Shown piece by piece: positions 44,412 through 53,860 of a DNA stretch of 64,000 bases. Under the pieces are notes generated by a model, which was given only the letters and a program-made list of their open reading frames with translations, did no database searches and was not told the DNA's origin. Each line of letters begins with the position of its first letter. The stretch's first letter is position 1. The stretch spans positions 374,060 through 438,059 of the forward strand of contig NZ_FRBQ01000003.1 of NCBI RefSeq assembly GCF_900142655.1, read 5' to 3'. Made by a program: the position numbers and the translations under genes. Origin of the DNA: Phytopseudomonas punonensis. GTDB taxonomy: Bacteria > Pseudomonadota > Gammaproteobacteria > Pseudomonadales > Pseudomonadaceae.

Positions 44412-44826
44412 GGTTCACCTCCTTTATTGGAGGCTTCACTGTGCTGGGGAGCCGGCGCGCTGTATTGGATCGCTGTGCGTTACCGCGCCATATAAATGCA
44501 CAGGGGCATGATTTACTGTTTGTGGTACGCAAACCTATTTCTTCGCCGTGATGGCGGTGATCAGTACGCACGGTAAATGAATTGCATAGATTCAGAAGGA
44601 GATGGGGTGTATTCAAATAGTGCTTCGCTCACGAACTTATAGTGAGTCGTATAAAGTTGTACGCTTATATGGTTTTGTACATGTAAGGAATGGTGAGTGG
44701 TTGTGCTTGATGAACGACCGTCTAAGTATCTGCACAGGTTTTTTATCAGAAGTTTCTCACCCAGCATTAATAAAGCGCAAATACCACAAGGCCCGAATGA
44801 TTCGGGCCTTGTGGTTGCTGCCGGCT
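44412..44826. other. intergenic region, no supported gene
   Basis: 415 bp, AT-rich in its right half (44580-44780). It should hold the DoxX promoter near 44450-44560. Frames on both strands lack ribosome sites and family likeness. The only structure is the palindromic hairpin at 44784-44814. Confidence 0.5.
44784..44814 (-). terminator. terminator-like hairpin after the KGG-repeat gene
   Basis: A perfect 15-base inverted repeat, CCACAAGGCCCGAAT and ATTCGGGCCTTGTGG around a single base, 12 bp downstream of the minus-strand stop. The stem is very strong; the following T content is modest. Confidence 0.7.
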
Positions 44827-45003
44827 TCAAGAGGCGCGCTTGCTTCCGCCACCGTGGCTGTTCTGGCCACCCTTGCGACCTGCTTCTGCGGCCTTCTGGC
44901 GGTCATTGGCAAAATTGCCGCCGCTCTGTTTACCGCCTTTGCGGCCCGCTTCGGATGCTTTGGCTGGATCGTTGGCAAAGTTGCCGGGGTTGCTATGAGC
45001 CAT
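44827..45003 (-). CDS. KGG-repeat (YciG-like) general stress protein, 58 aa
   Basis: A short gene with ATG at 45001-45003 and TGA at 44827-44829, preceded by GAGGAAA. It encodes two copies of the stress-induced acidophilic repeat: NFANDPAKASEAGRKGGK and NFANDRQKAAEAGRKGGQ. It ends in a Gly/His/Ser tail. Proteins of this kind (YciG, GsiB-like) are small hydrophilic stress proteins. In enterics yciG is beside yciF; here the DUF892 (YciF-like) gene is 16 kb away. A strong hairpin follows it. Easily missed because of its size. Confidence 0.88.
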   Translation of the reverse strand: MAHSNPGNFANDPAKASEAGRKGGKQSGGNFANDRQKAAEAGRKGGQNSHGGGSKRAS

Positions 45004-45361
45004 GTTAAGTTTCCTCGATTGTGATTGTCAGTGTGAGAACAAGCCTCATGAGTACGAAGCAAATTTGTTCTCTTTCGTTCGACGTAGAAGACAGGCGGTC
45101 TTGGGCTATCGATAAATAGCCTTGTACACGCGCAATACTTGTAGAGGTAGGTCTTTCGTGCAGAATGCCCTGATAAATAAGCCGCTTGTTGCAAGGTGCA
45201 TGATTTATATAAGAGTGGTAATTGATTTGCTTGAATAAAATATCTGGCACTGCTGATGCATCGAATTAATTCTGCTGCCAGTGGCACACAATAAATCGAT
45301 GCAGGGCGCTTGGTGTGTAAACGTTTTCGCCAGCCGCTCCGCCACCTAGAGGTAACGCACG
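45004..45361. other. divergent intergenic region between KGG-repeat and DUF1652-type genes
   Basis: 358 bp, AT-rich from 45060 to 45290, with no frame carrying a ribosome site. It must hold promoters for both divergent small genes. No palindrome long enough to call an operator was noticed. Confidence 0.5.
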
Positions 45362-45631
45362 ATGATGTCCATTCTCGAACAACGGCAGATTATCGAATCC
45401 GCCTTTCTGCCCCTGAACTGTCGTTGCACGATCGGCCCCGACGGCACTGCCACCATCGAACTCCGTGCCCCGGATGATCATCGGCTGTTGATCCGTATCG
45501 CAGACATACCGCACCACGAGCTATCCAGTTCGCGCGGCATATCGCAGTTGGTAATGCGTGTACGCGGTCAGCTCGCCCTGCAGGAGCGGGGCGCGATTGG
45601 CGCGCAACGCGAGGCTGTTAGCCTGGCCTGA
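45362..45631 (+). CDS. DUF1652-type small protein
   Basis: 89 residues; ATG 45362 or 45365, with AGAGGT upstream. The pattern LEQRQIIESAFLPLNCRCTI, PDGTATIELRAPDDHRLLI, IADIPHHELSSSRGISQLV is the DUF1652 layout: one N-terminal helix, a short beta sheet, one C-terminal helix. Family function is unknown and it is largely restricted to pseudomonads. Convergent with the hybrid kinase gene, 14 bp from its stop. A diverged relative is at 18324-18590. Confidence 0.8.
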   Translation: MMSILEQRQIIESAFLPLNCRCTIGPDGTATIELRAPDDHRLLIRIADIPHHELSSSRGISQLVMRVRGQLALQERGAIGAQREAVSLA

Positions 45632-45645
45632 TGATGGGAGCCGAC

Positions 45646-48183
45646 TCACACCGAGTCGGTCGGCGCGCCAGGGCTCAGCAATTGCGCCAGGCGGTCGGCC
45701 AGGTCGCGGCGGCGGAAGGGTTTGGCCAACACCTCGAAGCTGCTGATCTGGCTGGGCGTCAGGTTGGCGTAGCCAGTGATGATCAGCACTGGCAGATCCG
45801 GCATCCGCTGGCGCAGTTCCTGAGCGAGCTGCGCGCCGGTTTTGTTTTCCATGATGTGATCAGTCACCAGCGCATCCGGGCGTAAGCCTTCGTCGATGAG
45901 CTTCAGCGCGGCTGCCGCGCAGTCCACTTCCGTCACCTCGTAGCCCAGCTCGTGCAGCTGCAGGCTGGTGGTATCGCGCACCAGGGTTTCGTCATCGACC
46001 AGCAGAATATGGGTTGGCCGTGGCGCGCGTGGTACCTCTTCATCAAACTCGGGGTTTTCGCAGGCTACTGGTGCGTCGGTGGTCGGCAGCCACAGGCTGA
46101 CCCGGGTGCCTTTGCCTGGGGTTGAGTCGATGGCGAAACCGCCGCCCGATTGCACCAGCAAACCTTGCACCATCGACAGGCCAAGGCCGGTGCCTTTGCC
46201 CACTCCCTTGGTGGAGTAGAACGGCTCGGCGCAGCGGCGCAGTGTTTCGTCGTCCATCCCGCAGCCTGAATCACTCACCACCAGGCGTGCATATTGGCCA
46301 GCCCCCAGGCCTGGGCAATCGTTGCCTGTCAGTTCATTCAGCTCGGCGACGATGCGCAGGCGGCCGCTTTCGCCCATGGCATCGCGGGCATTCACGGCAA
46401 GGTTGAGCACCGCCAGCTCCAGCTGGTGCGGGTCGATGAAGACGGTAGGCATGCGCTCCGGAATCTCGATGACCACCTCGATCATCGGTCCGAGCGAGCG
46501 CTGGATCAGATCACGCATGTTGCGAATCAGCGTGCACAGCGCCACAGGCTGCGGCTTGAGTGTTTGCCGGCGTGCGAAGGTGAGCAGCCTGCCGACCAGA
46601 ATGCGTGCGCGGTCGGCGGCCTGCAGCGCGCCATCGGCCAGCTTGGCGCAGCGCTCGTCAGGCAGGCGCCGGCGAATCAGCTCCAGCGACGACATGATGG
46701 GCGTCAGCAGATTATTGAAGTCGTGGGCGATGCCGCCTGTTAGCTGGCCGACCATCTCCATCTTGTGCGCTTCGTGGAGCTGCGCGACGGCCGCTTCGCG
46801 CTGCGCGACCATGGTGGCCACACGATCTTCGAGGGACTCGTTCAGCTCACGAAGCTCGACTTCGGCGCGCACTCGTTCGCTGATGTCGACGCACACGCAG
46901 ATAGTGCCGGCAACGCGCTGCTGGTCATCCAGCAGCGGCGTCACGTGATTCTGCACCCATACCACGCTGCCATCTGGACGGCTGTGGCAGCGGGTGTTCT
47001 CGAACGGGCGGCCATTGCGCAGGCTGTATTCGCAGGCGGAGGCGACCGAAGCGCTTTCGCCGGACTCGGCCAGCTCGTACAGGCTCTGGCCGATCAGCTG
47101 TTCGCGGCTGCGGCCGACAATCTCGCAATAGTGATCATTGACGCGCACCAGGTTCATGCCGGCGTCGCACACGGCAATGCCCGCGCCGGCTTGGTCGAAC
47201 ATCGCCGACAGCTGTGTGGAGCTCAGGCGCAGCGCCACTTCGGCGCGCGCATGGGTGATCCACGCCCAGGCCAATTTGGCCGTCTCTTGCGCCAATTGGA
47301 CTTCGAAGTCGGAAAACTCGTAGTCGCTGTCGTGCTCGATCACCAACACCGCGTCGAGTGCGCCGTGGCGCACCACTGGCGCGTGGAGGGCAGCAACAGC
47401 AGGTGAGTTCTCCGTGCCTTGCTCGATCAGCGGGCGCCCGGCCAGCAGCAACGCGTTCTGTTCGGCGTTGTAGCGTTGTAGCGGCGTTGCCTGCGCGCCA
47501 CTCTGCTGAAGGGCAGGCGAGAGATTGGCATCGAGGTTTTCGGCAAAGAACACCCTGGGTGCATTCAGCTCTTCGGCCAACCTGCGCAGCACCAGTGCTT
47601 CGACCTGATCCGGTTCGGTGATCGATGGCAGCGCTTGGCCGAGCTCAAGTAAAAACGCCTGGCGGCGTTCGAACTGCACCCGCTCTGTGGTTTCGTTAAC
47701 TACGCACAATATGCCACCGACTGAGCCGTCTGCTTCAGGCACTGCCGAGTAGGACACATCGAAGTACACCGCTTCGCCGCGCCCGTGGCGCTCGATGTAG
47801 AACGGGCGATCCTTGGCGGCAAAGGTTTCGCCGGTTTCGCGTACACCACGCAACAGCGGTTCGAGGTCCTCCCACAGTTCGAACCAGTTCTCCACTGCCG
47901 GGCGACCCAATGCGCGCGGGTGTTTGTTGCCGATGGTCGGCGCATAGGCATCGTTATAAAGCGCCACATACTCGGGGCCCCAGAACAGCACGATCTGCGC
48001 TTTGACCGGCAGCACAGTACTCATCAGCGTTTTCAGGCTTGGCGACCAATCAGAGGGTGCACCCAGCGGTGAAGTGTTGCCGTCGAGGCTGCGCAACAGT
48101 TCGCCAATTTTTCCGCCGTTGGCAAGAAAGCCCAGTCGCTCGGTAGCGGCTGGGTCAGTGGCTGGCTTGGTCAACTGGTCCAT
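45646..48183 (-). CDS. soluble hybrid histidine kinase, PAS-GAF-PAS-HisKA-HATPase-REC
   Basis: 845 residues. An N-terminal PAS-like domain (about 25-170, with APSDWSPSLKTLMSTVLPVK and VLFWGPEYVALYNDAY) is followed by a GAF domain (about 175-310), PAS (about 320-440), HisKA with His487 in [13 protein letters not shown], HATPase with DSGCGM and [11 protein letters not shown], and a C-terminal receiver with Asp775 in LVTDHIMENKTG. The Pro of the usual DxxMP is Glu here, a small departure from consensus. It is cytoplasmic, transcribed alone, and of the same kinase class as the genes at 36468 and 40888. Confidence 0.9.
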   Translation of the reverse strand: MDQLTKPATDPAATERLGFLANGGKIGELLRSLDGNTSPLGAPSDWSPSLKTLMSTVLPVKAQIVLFWGPEYVALYNDAYAPTIGNKHPRALGRPAVENWFELWEDLEPLLRGVRETGETFAAKDRPFYIERHGRGEAVYFDVSYSAVPEADGSVGGILCVVNETTERVQFERRQAFLLELGQALPSITEPDQVEALVLRRLAEELNAPRVFFAENLDANLSPALQQSGAQATPLQRYNAEQNALLLAGRPLIEQGTENSPAVAALHAPVVRHGALDAVLVIEHDSDYEFSDFEVQLAQETAKLAWAWITHARAEVALRLSSTQLSAMFDQAGAGIAVCDAGMNLVRVNDHYCEIVGRSREQLIGQSLYELAESGESASVASACEYSLRNGRPFENTRCHSRPDGSVVWVQNHVTPLLDDQQRVAGTICVCVDISERVRAEVELRELNESLEDRVATMVAQREAAVAQLHEAHKMEMVGQLTGGIAHDFNNLLTPIMSSLELIRRRLPDERCAKLADGALQAADRARILVGRLLTFARRQTLKPQPVALCTLIRNMRDLIQRSLGPMIEVVIEIPERMPTVFIDPHQLELAVLNLAVNARDAMGESGRLRIVAELNELTGNDCPGLGAGQYARLVVSDSGCGMDDETLRRCAEPFYSTKGVGKGTGLGLSMVQGLLVQSGGGFAIDSTPGKGTRVSLWLPTTDAPVACENPEFDEEVPRAPRPTHILLVDDETLVRDTTSLQLHELGYEVTEVDCAAAALKLIDEGLRPDALVTDHIMENKTGAQLAQELRQRMPDLPVLIITGYANLTPSQISSFEVLAKPFRRRDLADRLAQLLSPGAPTDSV

Positions 48184-48328
48184 ATCATCAAGGCGAGCGC
48201 TTAAGTGAAGAGCAGAAAGATTCTTGTCTGATAGCTAAGAGGGGCCGAAGCGGCGGCGCGTTCAGCCTATTCCCAGTTTTTCTGCGACTTGCGCTGGCAG
48301 CCCGGCCAGAACGCTGAGGTAATTACGT

Positions 48329-49114
48329 TCAGCGCTCTGCAGTTGCCCGGCCGGGCTGGATGGCTGGCGTGCGCAGATGGCTGCGGCGGATTCGCTCGAC
48401 CTCGCCGCTTTGCACCAGCGCCTGCAGCGCCGCGTTCAGCGCTGGCAACTGGTCGGCATGCTGGCGCTGCAGCTTGATCACCAGTGGTGCGTCGCTGAGC
48501 TTGGCGCCACGAGCGAAACGATCAGGATCCAGACCGCGTGCTGCCAGCTGGTCGCCAAACACGTCATCGACCAGGGCGATGGCATCGACCCGACCGAGCA
48601 TCAGCAAGTCGAGCAGGGCACGTTCTCGCGAGGTTTCCAGTGTACTCAGCCTGCCGCTGTTCAAGGCTGCGGTCAGGCGGTGATAGGTGTAACCGCGTAC
48701 CACGCCGATACGCAGCCCACGCAGTTGCTCCAAGGGCAAATGCCGAGCCGGGTGATTGTCGAGAAAATACAGGTACTCGCGAACCTGCAGATACGGCTGG
48801 GAATAGACGAATTGTTCAGTTGCCTCCAGCGAATTCCATTGCGGCGAGTCGGCGTAGTTGAGGTCCAGGCGGCCCTCGTCGAGCAACCGATTCAGGCGAG
48901 TGGCGGGGTAGAACACGAAGTCCACCTGTTGTCCGCTCTGCGCCGCGGCCTGACGCATGATCTCTACCGCTATGCCTTGCGCCTGACCAGCATCATCCTG
49001 ATAGCTGTAGGGCGGCCACTGGGACGCGCCGCCAGACAAACTTTGCACCTGGCCGGCACTACAGCCGAGCGCAGCCAACAGCGCACAGCCGAACAACAGG
49101 CGATAACGCCTCAT
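48329..49114 (-). CDS. periplasmic solute-binding protein family 3 (transporter substrate-binding)
   Basis: 261 residues from ATG 49114 with GAGG six bases upstream. An N-terminal export signal MRRYRLLFGCALLAALGCSA is present; the Cys might be lipidated, but the lipobox is imperfect. The SBP_bac_3 fold follows: QWPPYSYQDDAGQAQGIAVE, RLNRLLDEGRLDLNYADSPQ, LRGLRIGVVRGYTYHRLT and GRVDAIALVDDVFGDQLA. No permease or ATPase is beside it, so this may be an orphan sensor-type binding protein. The substrate is probably an amino acid or small polar molecule. Confidence 0.85.
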   Translation of the reverse strand: MRRYRLLFGCALLAALGCSAGQVQSLSGGASQWPPYSYQDDAGQAQGIAVEIMRQAAAQSGQQVDFVFYPATRLNRLLDEGRLDLNYADSPQWNSLEATEQFVYSQPYLQVREYLYFLDNHPARHLPLEQLRGLRIGVVRGYTYHRLTAALNSGRLSTLETSRERALLDLLMLGRVDAIALVDDVFGDQLAARGLDPDRFARGAKLSDAPLVIKLQRQHADQLPALNAALQALVQSGEVERIRRSHLRTPAIQPGRATAER

Positions 49115-49375
49115 GAAAACCTCGTGAACATCCATGTTGAGAGGCGCGCAGTCTACTTGCTGGATAGGTTCCGTACCTTGACTGATGTCTGATATCTGCA
49201 AATGCCGGCGCTTAAGCAGATAAAGATGATGCGCATGGTTCTTAACGGCCCAGCGGTACGTAAGATTTACGCAACTCTCTATTGGTTGTGATGTCATTTA
49301 GTTATCATTAGCCGGCACGTCTGCGAAAGGGATTCCGGCACCCGTTTTTACGCGCAACAACCCGAGAGAAGAACG

Positions 49376-51187
49376 ATGCTGGCTCCATACCCACCCTTGC
49401 CGTTGAACGAGTTGAGCCGACAGCGGCTTATCGACGAGCATCCGTGTTTCATCGAAAGCAATAGCGACTCGTTTCTCGATGAAGTGGTGAAGATCGCCGC
49501 GCTGTACTTCAACACCCCGATTTGCCTGATCACCATCGTCGACCGCAAGCGTCAGTGGTTCCGTGCCCGCTTTGGTGTCGACCGGCCGGAAACCCCGCGT
49601 GCCGATTCCTTTTGTGCGTATAGCGTGGCCAGCGGTGAAGGGCTCGAAGTGTGCGATGCCCAGCTTGACGCGCGTTTTCGCTACAACAACCTGGTTACTG
49701 GCGAACCTGGCATCCGCTATTACGCTGGCGTGCCGTTGGTGCTCGAAGGCGGCCTGGTGCTCGGCAACCTCTGCGTGATCGATACCAAACCGCGCCCGGC
49801 GATGTCCGCCGCGGATCAGGCCATGCTCGAGCAGATCGCTCGCCTGGCCGTGACCCGTCTTGATGAAATGCGCACTGCGGCGTTTATCGACGGCACCACC
49901 GGGTTGTACAACCATGCCAAGCTCGATGAAGACATCAACGACGCCATCGACAGCGGCGACAGCCCGTTGGCCATGGCCATCGAGCTGGTGTCGCCGACCC
50001 AGCTCAACGACATACTCAAGTCGTTGGGCTTTCAGTTTCTGACCGATTTCACCCTGTCGGTGAAGAACACCCTGCGTAGCCTGCTGCCGGCCAGCTGGGA
50101 GCTGTACAAGATCAGCGCGCTGCGCTTTGCCTGCGCCGTACCCGGCAATCAGGTGGAGCAGGCACCGGCGGTATTCGCCACACTCATCGAAGCCTTCGCC
50201 AAGCCCATCCATTGCCACGAGTTGCCGGTATTACCGCAGATCGGCATCGGTGTGCTGCGCATGGAAGGCGGCAAGGTGCCCGCAGACTGGATGCGCCTGA
50301 TCGTCTGCGCGGCCGACGAAGCACGCACTTCGGGGCGCGGCTGGACCCACTACGACGAGCAGATGGACGCCGTTCAGCAGCGCAGCACGCGCCTGCTCAA
50401 TGACCTGGCTGACGCAGTGCGTGCCGACGATCAACTACGCCTGGTATTCCAGCCGCGCGTCGACCTGCATAGCGGCGAGTGCCTGTCCGTCGAAGCGTTG
50501 CTGCGCTGGACCCACCCGACCCTGGGCGAAGTCAGCCCCGCCGAGTTCATTCCCCTGGCCGAGAAAACCCCGCTGATCCACGCGGTAAGCTTTTGGGTCA
50601 TCAACGAGGCGATCAGTCAGATCGAACTCTGGCGCAACAATGGCCTGGATCTGAAAGTGGCGATCAACGTCTCGGCCGCAGACCTCAACAACGATCATTT
50701 GACCGACGAGATCGTCCGCCTGCTGGCGCGTAGCGAGCTGCATGGCTCCTGCCTGGAAGTGGAGTTCACCGAAAGCGCGCTGGTCGGCGACTTCTCCGTG
50801 GTGATCACCCAGATCGAGCGGCTCAAGGCGATGGGCGTGGAAATCGCCATCGACGATTTCGGCAGTGGCTACAGCAACTGGTCGTATCTGCGTGATATCC
50901 CGGCCGATACGGTCAAGCTCGACCGCTCGTTCATGGACGACCTGCAGCCGGGTAAGAAGGACTGGAACATCGTGCGGGCGTTGATCAGTCTGGCCAGAGA
51001 GCTGGGCCAGCGCGTGGTCGCCGAAGGTATCGAAACCGAACACACCCTCAAGGTGATTCGCGATTGGGGCTGCCAGGAAGCGCAGGGCTTCTATATCTCG
51101 CGACCACTGGAGGTGCCTGCGTTGCTCGCCTGGCTGGATGAGCGTGCCGGCGTCACTCCAGGCATGGGCGGCTCCGAGCTGGCGTGA
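49376..51187 (+). CDS. GAF-degenerate GGDEF-EAL protein, probable c-di-GMP phosphodiesterase
   Basis: 603 residues with GAGAGAAG upstream. GAF domain about 30-165 (PICLITIVDRKRQWFRARFG, FCAYSVASGEGLEV), a GGDEF-like region about 170-330 in which the GGDEF motif is replaced (SALRFACAVP), then an EAL domain about 340-590. The EAL domain has Glu373 in SVEALLRW, Asn in INVSAADLNN, Glu in EFTESALVG, Asp493-Asp494 in IDDFGSGYSN and EGIET, so it keeps the metal and catalytic residues. Soluble. Hydrolysis of c-di-GMP under control of the GAF domain is inferred. Confidence 0.9.
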   Translation: MLAPYPPLPLNELSRQRLIDEHPCFIESNSDSFLDEVVKIAALYFNTPICLITIVDRKRQWFRARFGVDRPETPRADSFCAYSVASGEGLEVCDAQLDARFRYNNLVTGEPGIRYYAGVPLVLEGGLVLGNLCVIDTKPRPAMSAADQAMLEQIARLAVTRLDEMRTAAFIDGTTGLYNHAKLDEDINDAIDSGDSPLAMAIELVSPTQLNDILKSLGFQFLTDFTLSVKNTLRSLLPASWELYKISALRFACAVPGNQVEQAPAVFATLIEAFAKPIHCHELPVLPQIGIGVLRMEGGKVPADWMRLIVCAADEARTSGRGWTHYDEQMDAVQQRSTRLLNDLADAVRADDQLRLVFQPRVDLHSGECLSVEALLRWTHPTLGEVSPAEFIPLAEKTPLIHAVSFWVINEAISQIELWRNNGLDLKVAINVSAADLNNDHLTDEIVRLLARSELHGSCLEVEFTESALVGDFSVVITQIERLKAMGVEIAIDDFGSGYSNWSYLRDIPADTVKLDRSFMDDLQPGKKDWNIVRALISLARELGQRVVAEGIETEHTLKVIRDWGCQEAQGFYISRPLEVPALLAWLDERAGVTPGMGGSELA

Positions 51188-51312
51188 AGGGCAGAGCAGG
51201 GCGTCTGCACTGCGAGCACCATTGGCACCTATAGAAAATGCTGAGTGGGCTAGTGCCGGAAACATCCGCTTACTGCTAGGCTCAGGTTCGCGCCCCCATA
51301 CGAGCCGCCAGC

Positions 51313-51945
51313 ATGGCCCTGCATCTCTGGTTCACCTTTTTCCTGGCCTACCTGGCCACCACGGCGACACCAGGGCCGAACGTGCTGCTGGTGGTGCGCA
51401 ATGCGCTGCGCCACGGGCCGGCTGCCATGGGTGCGACCCTGGTTGGCAACCTGACTGCCCAGCTGCTGGTGGTCACTGGGGTTGCACTCGGTGTGGGCGC
51501 GCTGCTGGTCGCCATGCCATCGGCGTTTCTGGCCCTGAAAATCCTTGGCGCCAGCTACCTGATCTACCTGGGTGTGCGCCAGCTGTTCGGCTCTAACGTG
51601 GCTGCCAATACGCCCGTTGCGGCGGTGCCTGGCAGCCCGGTGGCGAAATGGCGTATCGCCGGCGAGGCCTTTCTGGTCTCGGTCAGCAACCCCAAGGCGA
51701 TGATCTTTCTCTGCGCATTCCTGCCGCAGTTTCTGCAGGCGGATCGTTCCGTGCCGGTGCAGTTCATTGTGATGTACCTGACCATCGCCGCAGTGGTGAT
51801 CAGCGTGCACTCGGTCTACTGCTACACCGCTTTTCGCTTCAGCAAGCGCCTCAGCGCGGCGTATTGGGTGGCGCTTATCAAGCGGATAAGCGGCGCGCTG
51901 TTCATCGGCCTAGGTCTTCGCCTGCTCAGCGCCCGGGCGGTGTAA
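51313..51945 (+). CDS. LysE/RhtB-family amino acid exporter
   Basis: 210 residues, about six transmembrane helices. LysE-type signature: TATPGPNVLLVVRNALRHG near the start and GASYLIYLGVRQLFG after helix 3, then SNPKAMIFLCAFLPQFL. Exports amino acids or homoserine lactone-like compounds; the substrate cannot be read from sequence. Monocistronic with a strong bidirectional terminator. Confidence 0.9.
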   Translation: MALHLWFTFFLAYLATTATPGPNVLLVVRNALRHGPAAMGATLVGNLTAQLLVVTGVALGVGALLVAMPSAFLALKILGASYLIYLGVRQLFGSNVAANTPVAAVPGSPVAKWRIAGEAFLVSVSNPKAMIFLCAFLPQFLQADRSVPVQFIVMYLTIAAVVISVHSVYCYTAFRFSKRLSAAYWVALIKRISGALFIGLGLRLLSARAV

Positions 51946-51977
51946 TCCACTGGCCATTTACCTTGTCCCGGATAGCA

Positions 51978-52007
51978 AAACGCCGACCTGTGCAGGTCGG
52001 CGTTTCT
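51978..52007. terminator. bidirectional terminator between lysE-type and AGCS genes
   Basis: AAACGCCGACCTG and CAGGTCGGCGTTT form a 13-base stem with a short loop in the gap between convergent genes, with A and T ends on both strands. Confidence 0.85.
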
Positions 52008-52050
52008 TGATATGTGTGCTGTGGTGTGATCAGCGCAAAGCAGGCAGCGC

Positions 52051-53517
52051 CTAATTCTTCAGCGCTTTGCCCGCTGAGTCGCTGTAGGTTTCGGCGCAGG
52101 TGATGTGGTCGGTGCCGTCCCAGCATTCGACGTTCTTCAAGTCCGGCATATCGTCGCGATGGAACACCGGTTCCACGCCACGCTGACGCTGCTCGCGGTA
52201 ATGTTTGAGGAGGCGGGCGACGGTACCGGCCAGCGGCACGATGGCGATCAGGTTGGTGAGTGCCAACAGCGGCATGAATACGTCCGCCATGGACCACACC
52301 ACGGACATCTGCACCACCGAGCCGATCATCACAAAGGCCATCACCGCCAATCTAAACAGGTTGAGTAGCAGTTTGCTGCCGAACATGTACTGGATATTGG
52401 ATTCGCCGTAGTAGTAATTACCGATCACCGAGGTGAAGGCGAACAGTAGGATGGCCAGGGTCAGGAAGTGCAGCGCCCAGTTGCCCAGCTGCTCGGCCAG
52501 CGCCCACTGCGTCAAGCTGGCGCCCATGGTGCTGTCGCCGTAGGCGTGACTAGGGTCGGCCAGCAGAACGATGATCGCCGTCATGGTGCAAATCACCATG
52601 GTGTCGAAATACACGCCCAGAGTTTGTACCAGGCCCTGCTTGACCGGGTGTGACACCGATGCCGTGGCGCTCGCGTTAGGCACCGAGCCCATGCCGGCCT
52701 CGTTGGAGAACAAGCCGCGGCGCATGCCCATCATCATCGCCGCGCCGACGCCGCCACTGGCGATTTCGCGCAGGCCGAACGCATGGGCGAAGATCTCGCC
52801 GATCATCGCCGGCACCTGGCCGATGTTCAGCACTATTACCAGGGTGCCGAGCGACAGGTACATCACGGCCATCACCGGCACCACCGTTACCGAAACCTTG
52901 GAAATGATCTGCACGCCGCCAAAGATGATCGCGCCGGTCAGCACCGTCAGCACGCCGCCGAGTATCCAGCTCAGGTTCGGGTTGCCGTCTTCGCCGCCGA
53001 GCGAGGTCTGCATCACGTCGATGATCGAGTTGGCCTGCACCGAGTTGAACACCAGGCCGTAGGTAATGCTGATCATCACCGCAAAGGTGATCGCCAGCCA
53101 GCGCCAGCCCAGAGCGCGCTGAATGTAATAGGCAGGCCCGCCGTGGTAGCGGTAATGCTTTTCGGACTTGTACAGCTGGCCCAGGGTCGACTCCACGAAT
53201 GCCGTGGCGCCGCCGAGTAGTGCCACCAGCCACATCCAGAACACCGCACCTGGCCCACCAAGGGCAATGGCCGTGGCCACTCCGGCGATGTTGCCGGTAC
53301 CGACCCGTGATGCGGCAGAAATGGTGAACGCCTTGAAGGAGGAAATCGCCTCCTTGTCGCCCTGGTTGCGCTCAAGGATGACCCGGAACATTTCGGGGAT
53401 CATCCGCAGCTGCACACCACGACACACGTAGGTCAGGTAAACGCCGCTGAGCAGCAGCATAGGGATGGCAAGGTAGGTCCAGAGCAGGCCGGAGAAGGCA
53501 TCGAGCAACGCAGACAC
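52051..53517 (-). CDS. AGCS-family sodium:alanine/glycine symporter
   Basis: 488 residues from a GTG start with AAAGGA nine bases upstream. About ten transmembrane helices and AGCS signatures: FKAFTISAASRVGTGNIAGV near 62-81, GGPGAVFWMWLVALLGGATA, and RRGLFSNEAGMGSVPNASAT. These proteins import alanine or glycine with sodium. The C-terminal tail (KNVECWDGTDHITCAETYSD) is cytoplasmic and hydrophilic. Monocistronic. Confidence 0.93.
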   Translation of the reverse strand: MSALLDAFSGLLWTYLAIPMLLLSGVYLTYVCRGVQLRMIPEMFRVILERNQGDKEAISSFKAFTISAASRVGTGNIAGVATAIALGGPGAVFWMWLVALLGGATAFVESTLGQLYKSEKHYRYHGGPAYYIQRALGWRWLAITFAVMISITYGLVFNSVQANSIIDVMQTSLGGEDGNPNLSWILGGVLTVLTGAIIFGGVQIISKVSVTVVPVMAVMYLSLGTLVIVLNIGQVPAMIGEIFAHAFGLREIASGGVGAAMMMGMRRGLFSNEAGMGSVPNASATASVSHPVKQGLVQTLGVYFDTMVICTMTAIIVLLADPSHAYGDSTMGASLTQWALAEQLGNWALHFLTLAILLFAFTSVIGNYYYGESNIQYMFGSKLLLNLFRLAVMAFVMIGSVVQMSVVWSMADVFMPLLALTNLIAIVPLAGTVARLLKHYREQRQRGVEPVFHRDDMPDLKNVECWDGTDHITCAETYSDSAGKALKN

Positions 53518-53860
53518 GGGCGTCTTCCTTTGGTCGTCTTATTCGAAGGGGCGCGAGGATAGGGCAATACGCCCAAATCCCCAAACCCGATTACGCTGCC
53601 AGCCGGCCACGCCAGCCCGTTCCCTTTCCCTGCAGCGGTACTGCTTAGGGCGGCAACGGGCGGGTTGGTTCAGGTTGACGAAGCGGCGGGCCGGGAGAGC
53701 GATCTTTAGCCCAAGCTCGGCACTGCAGATGGCTAGTTAACTTGCGGTGCCAACCCATAAAAGCACCAACTTATGTTGGTCGGGAATAATGTAAGTACGC
53801 CTTGGAACTCTGGCGTTCTAACGACGCTGATATCCAGATTGTAGAATGTTGCTTTTTGGA
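53518..53860. other. intergenic region at the edge of an AT-rich segment
   Basis: 343 bp without a supported gene. Composition shifts from GC-rich to AT-rich near 53740. A small hairpin CCAAC-TTAT-GTTGG lies at 53769-53782. No attachment-site duplication or terminal repeat was found by eye, but the shift marks the likely edge of an acquired segment. Confidence 0.5.

Noticed and set aside
44561..44830. Minus frame of 89 codons next to the KGG-repeat gene
   Set aside because: No ribosome site, odd composition, and it crosses the terminator hairpin of the KGG-repeat gene.
45005..45517. Overlapping minus frames in the divergent AT-rich intergenic region
   Set aside because: No start signals or homology; they overlap the DUF1652-type gene.
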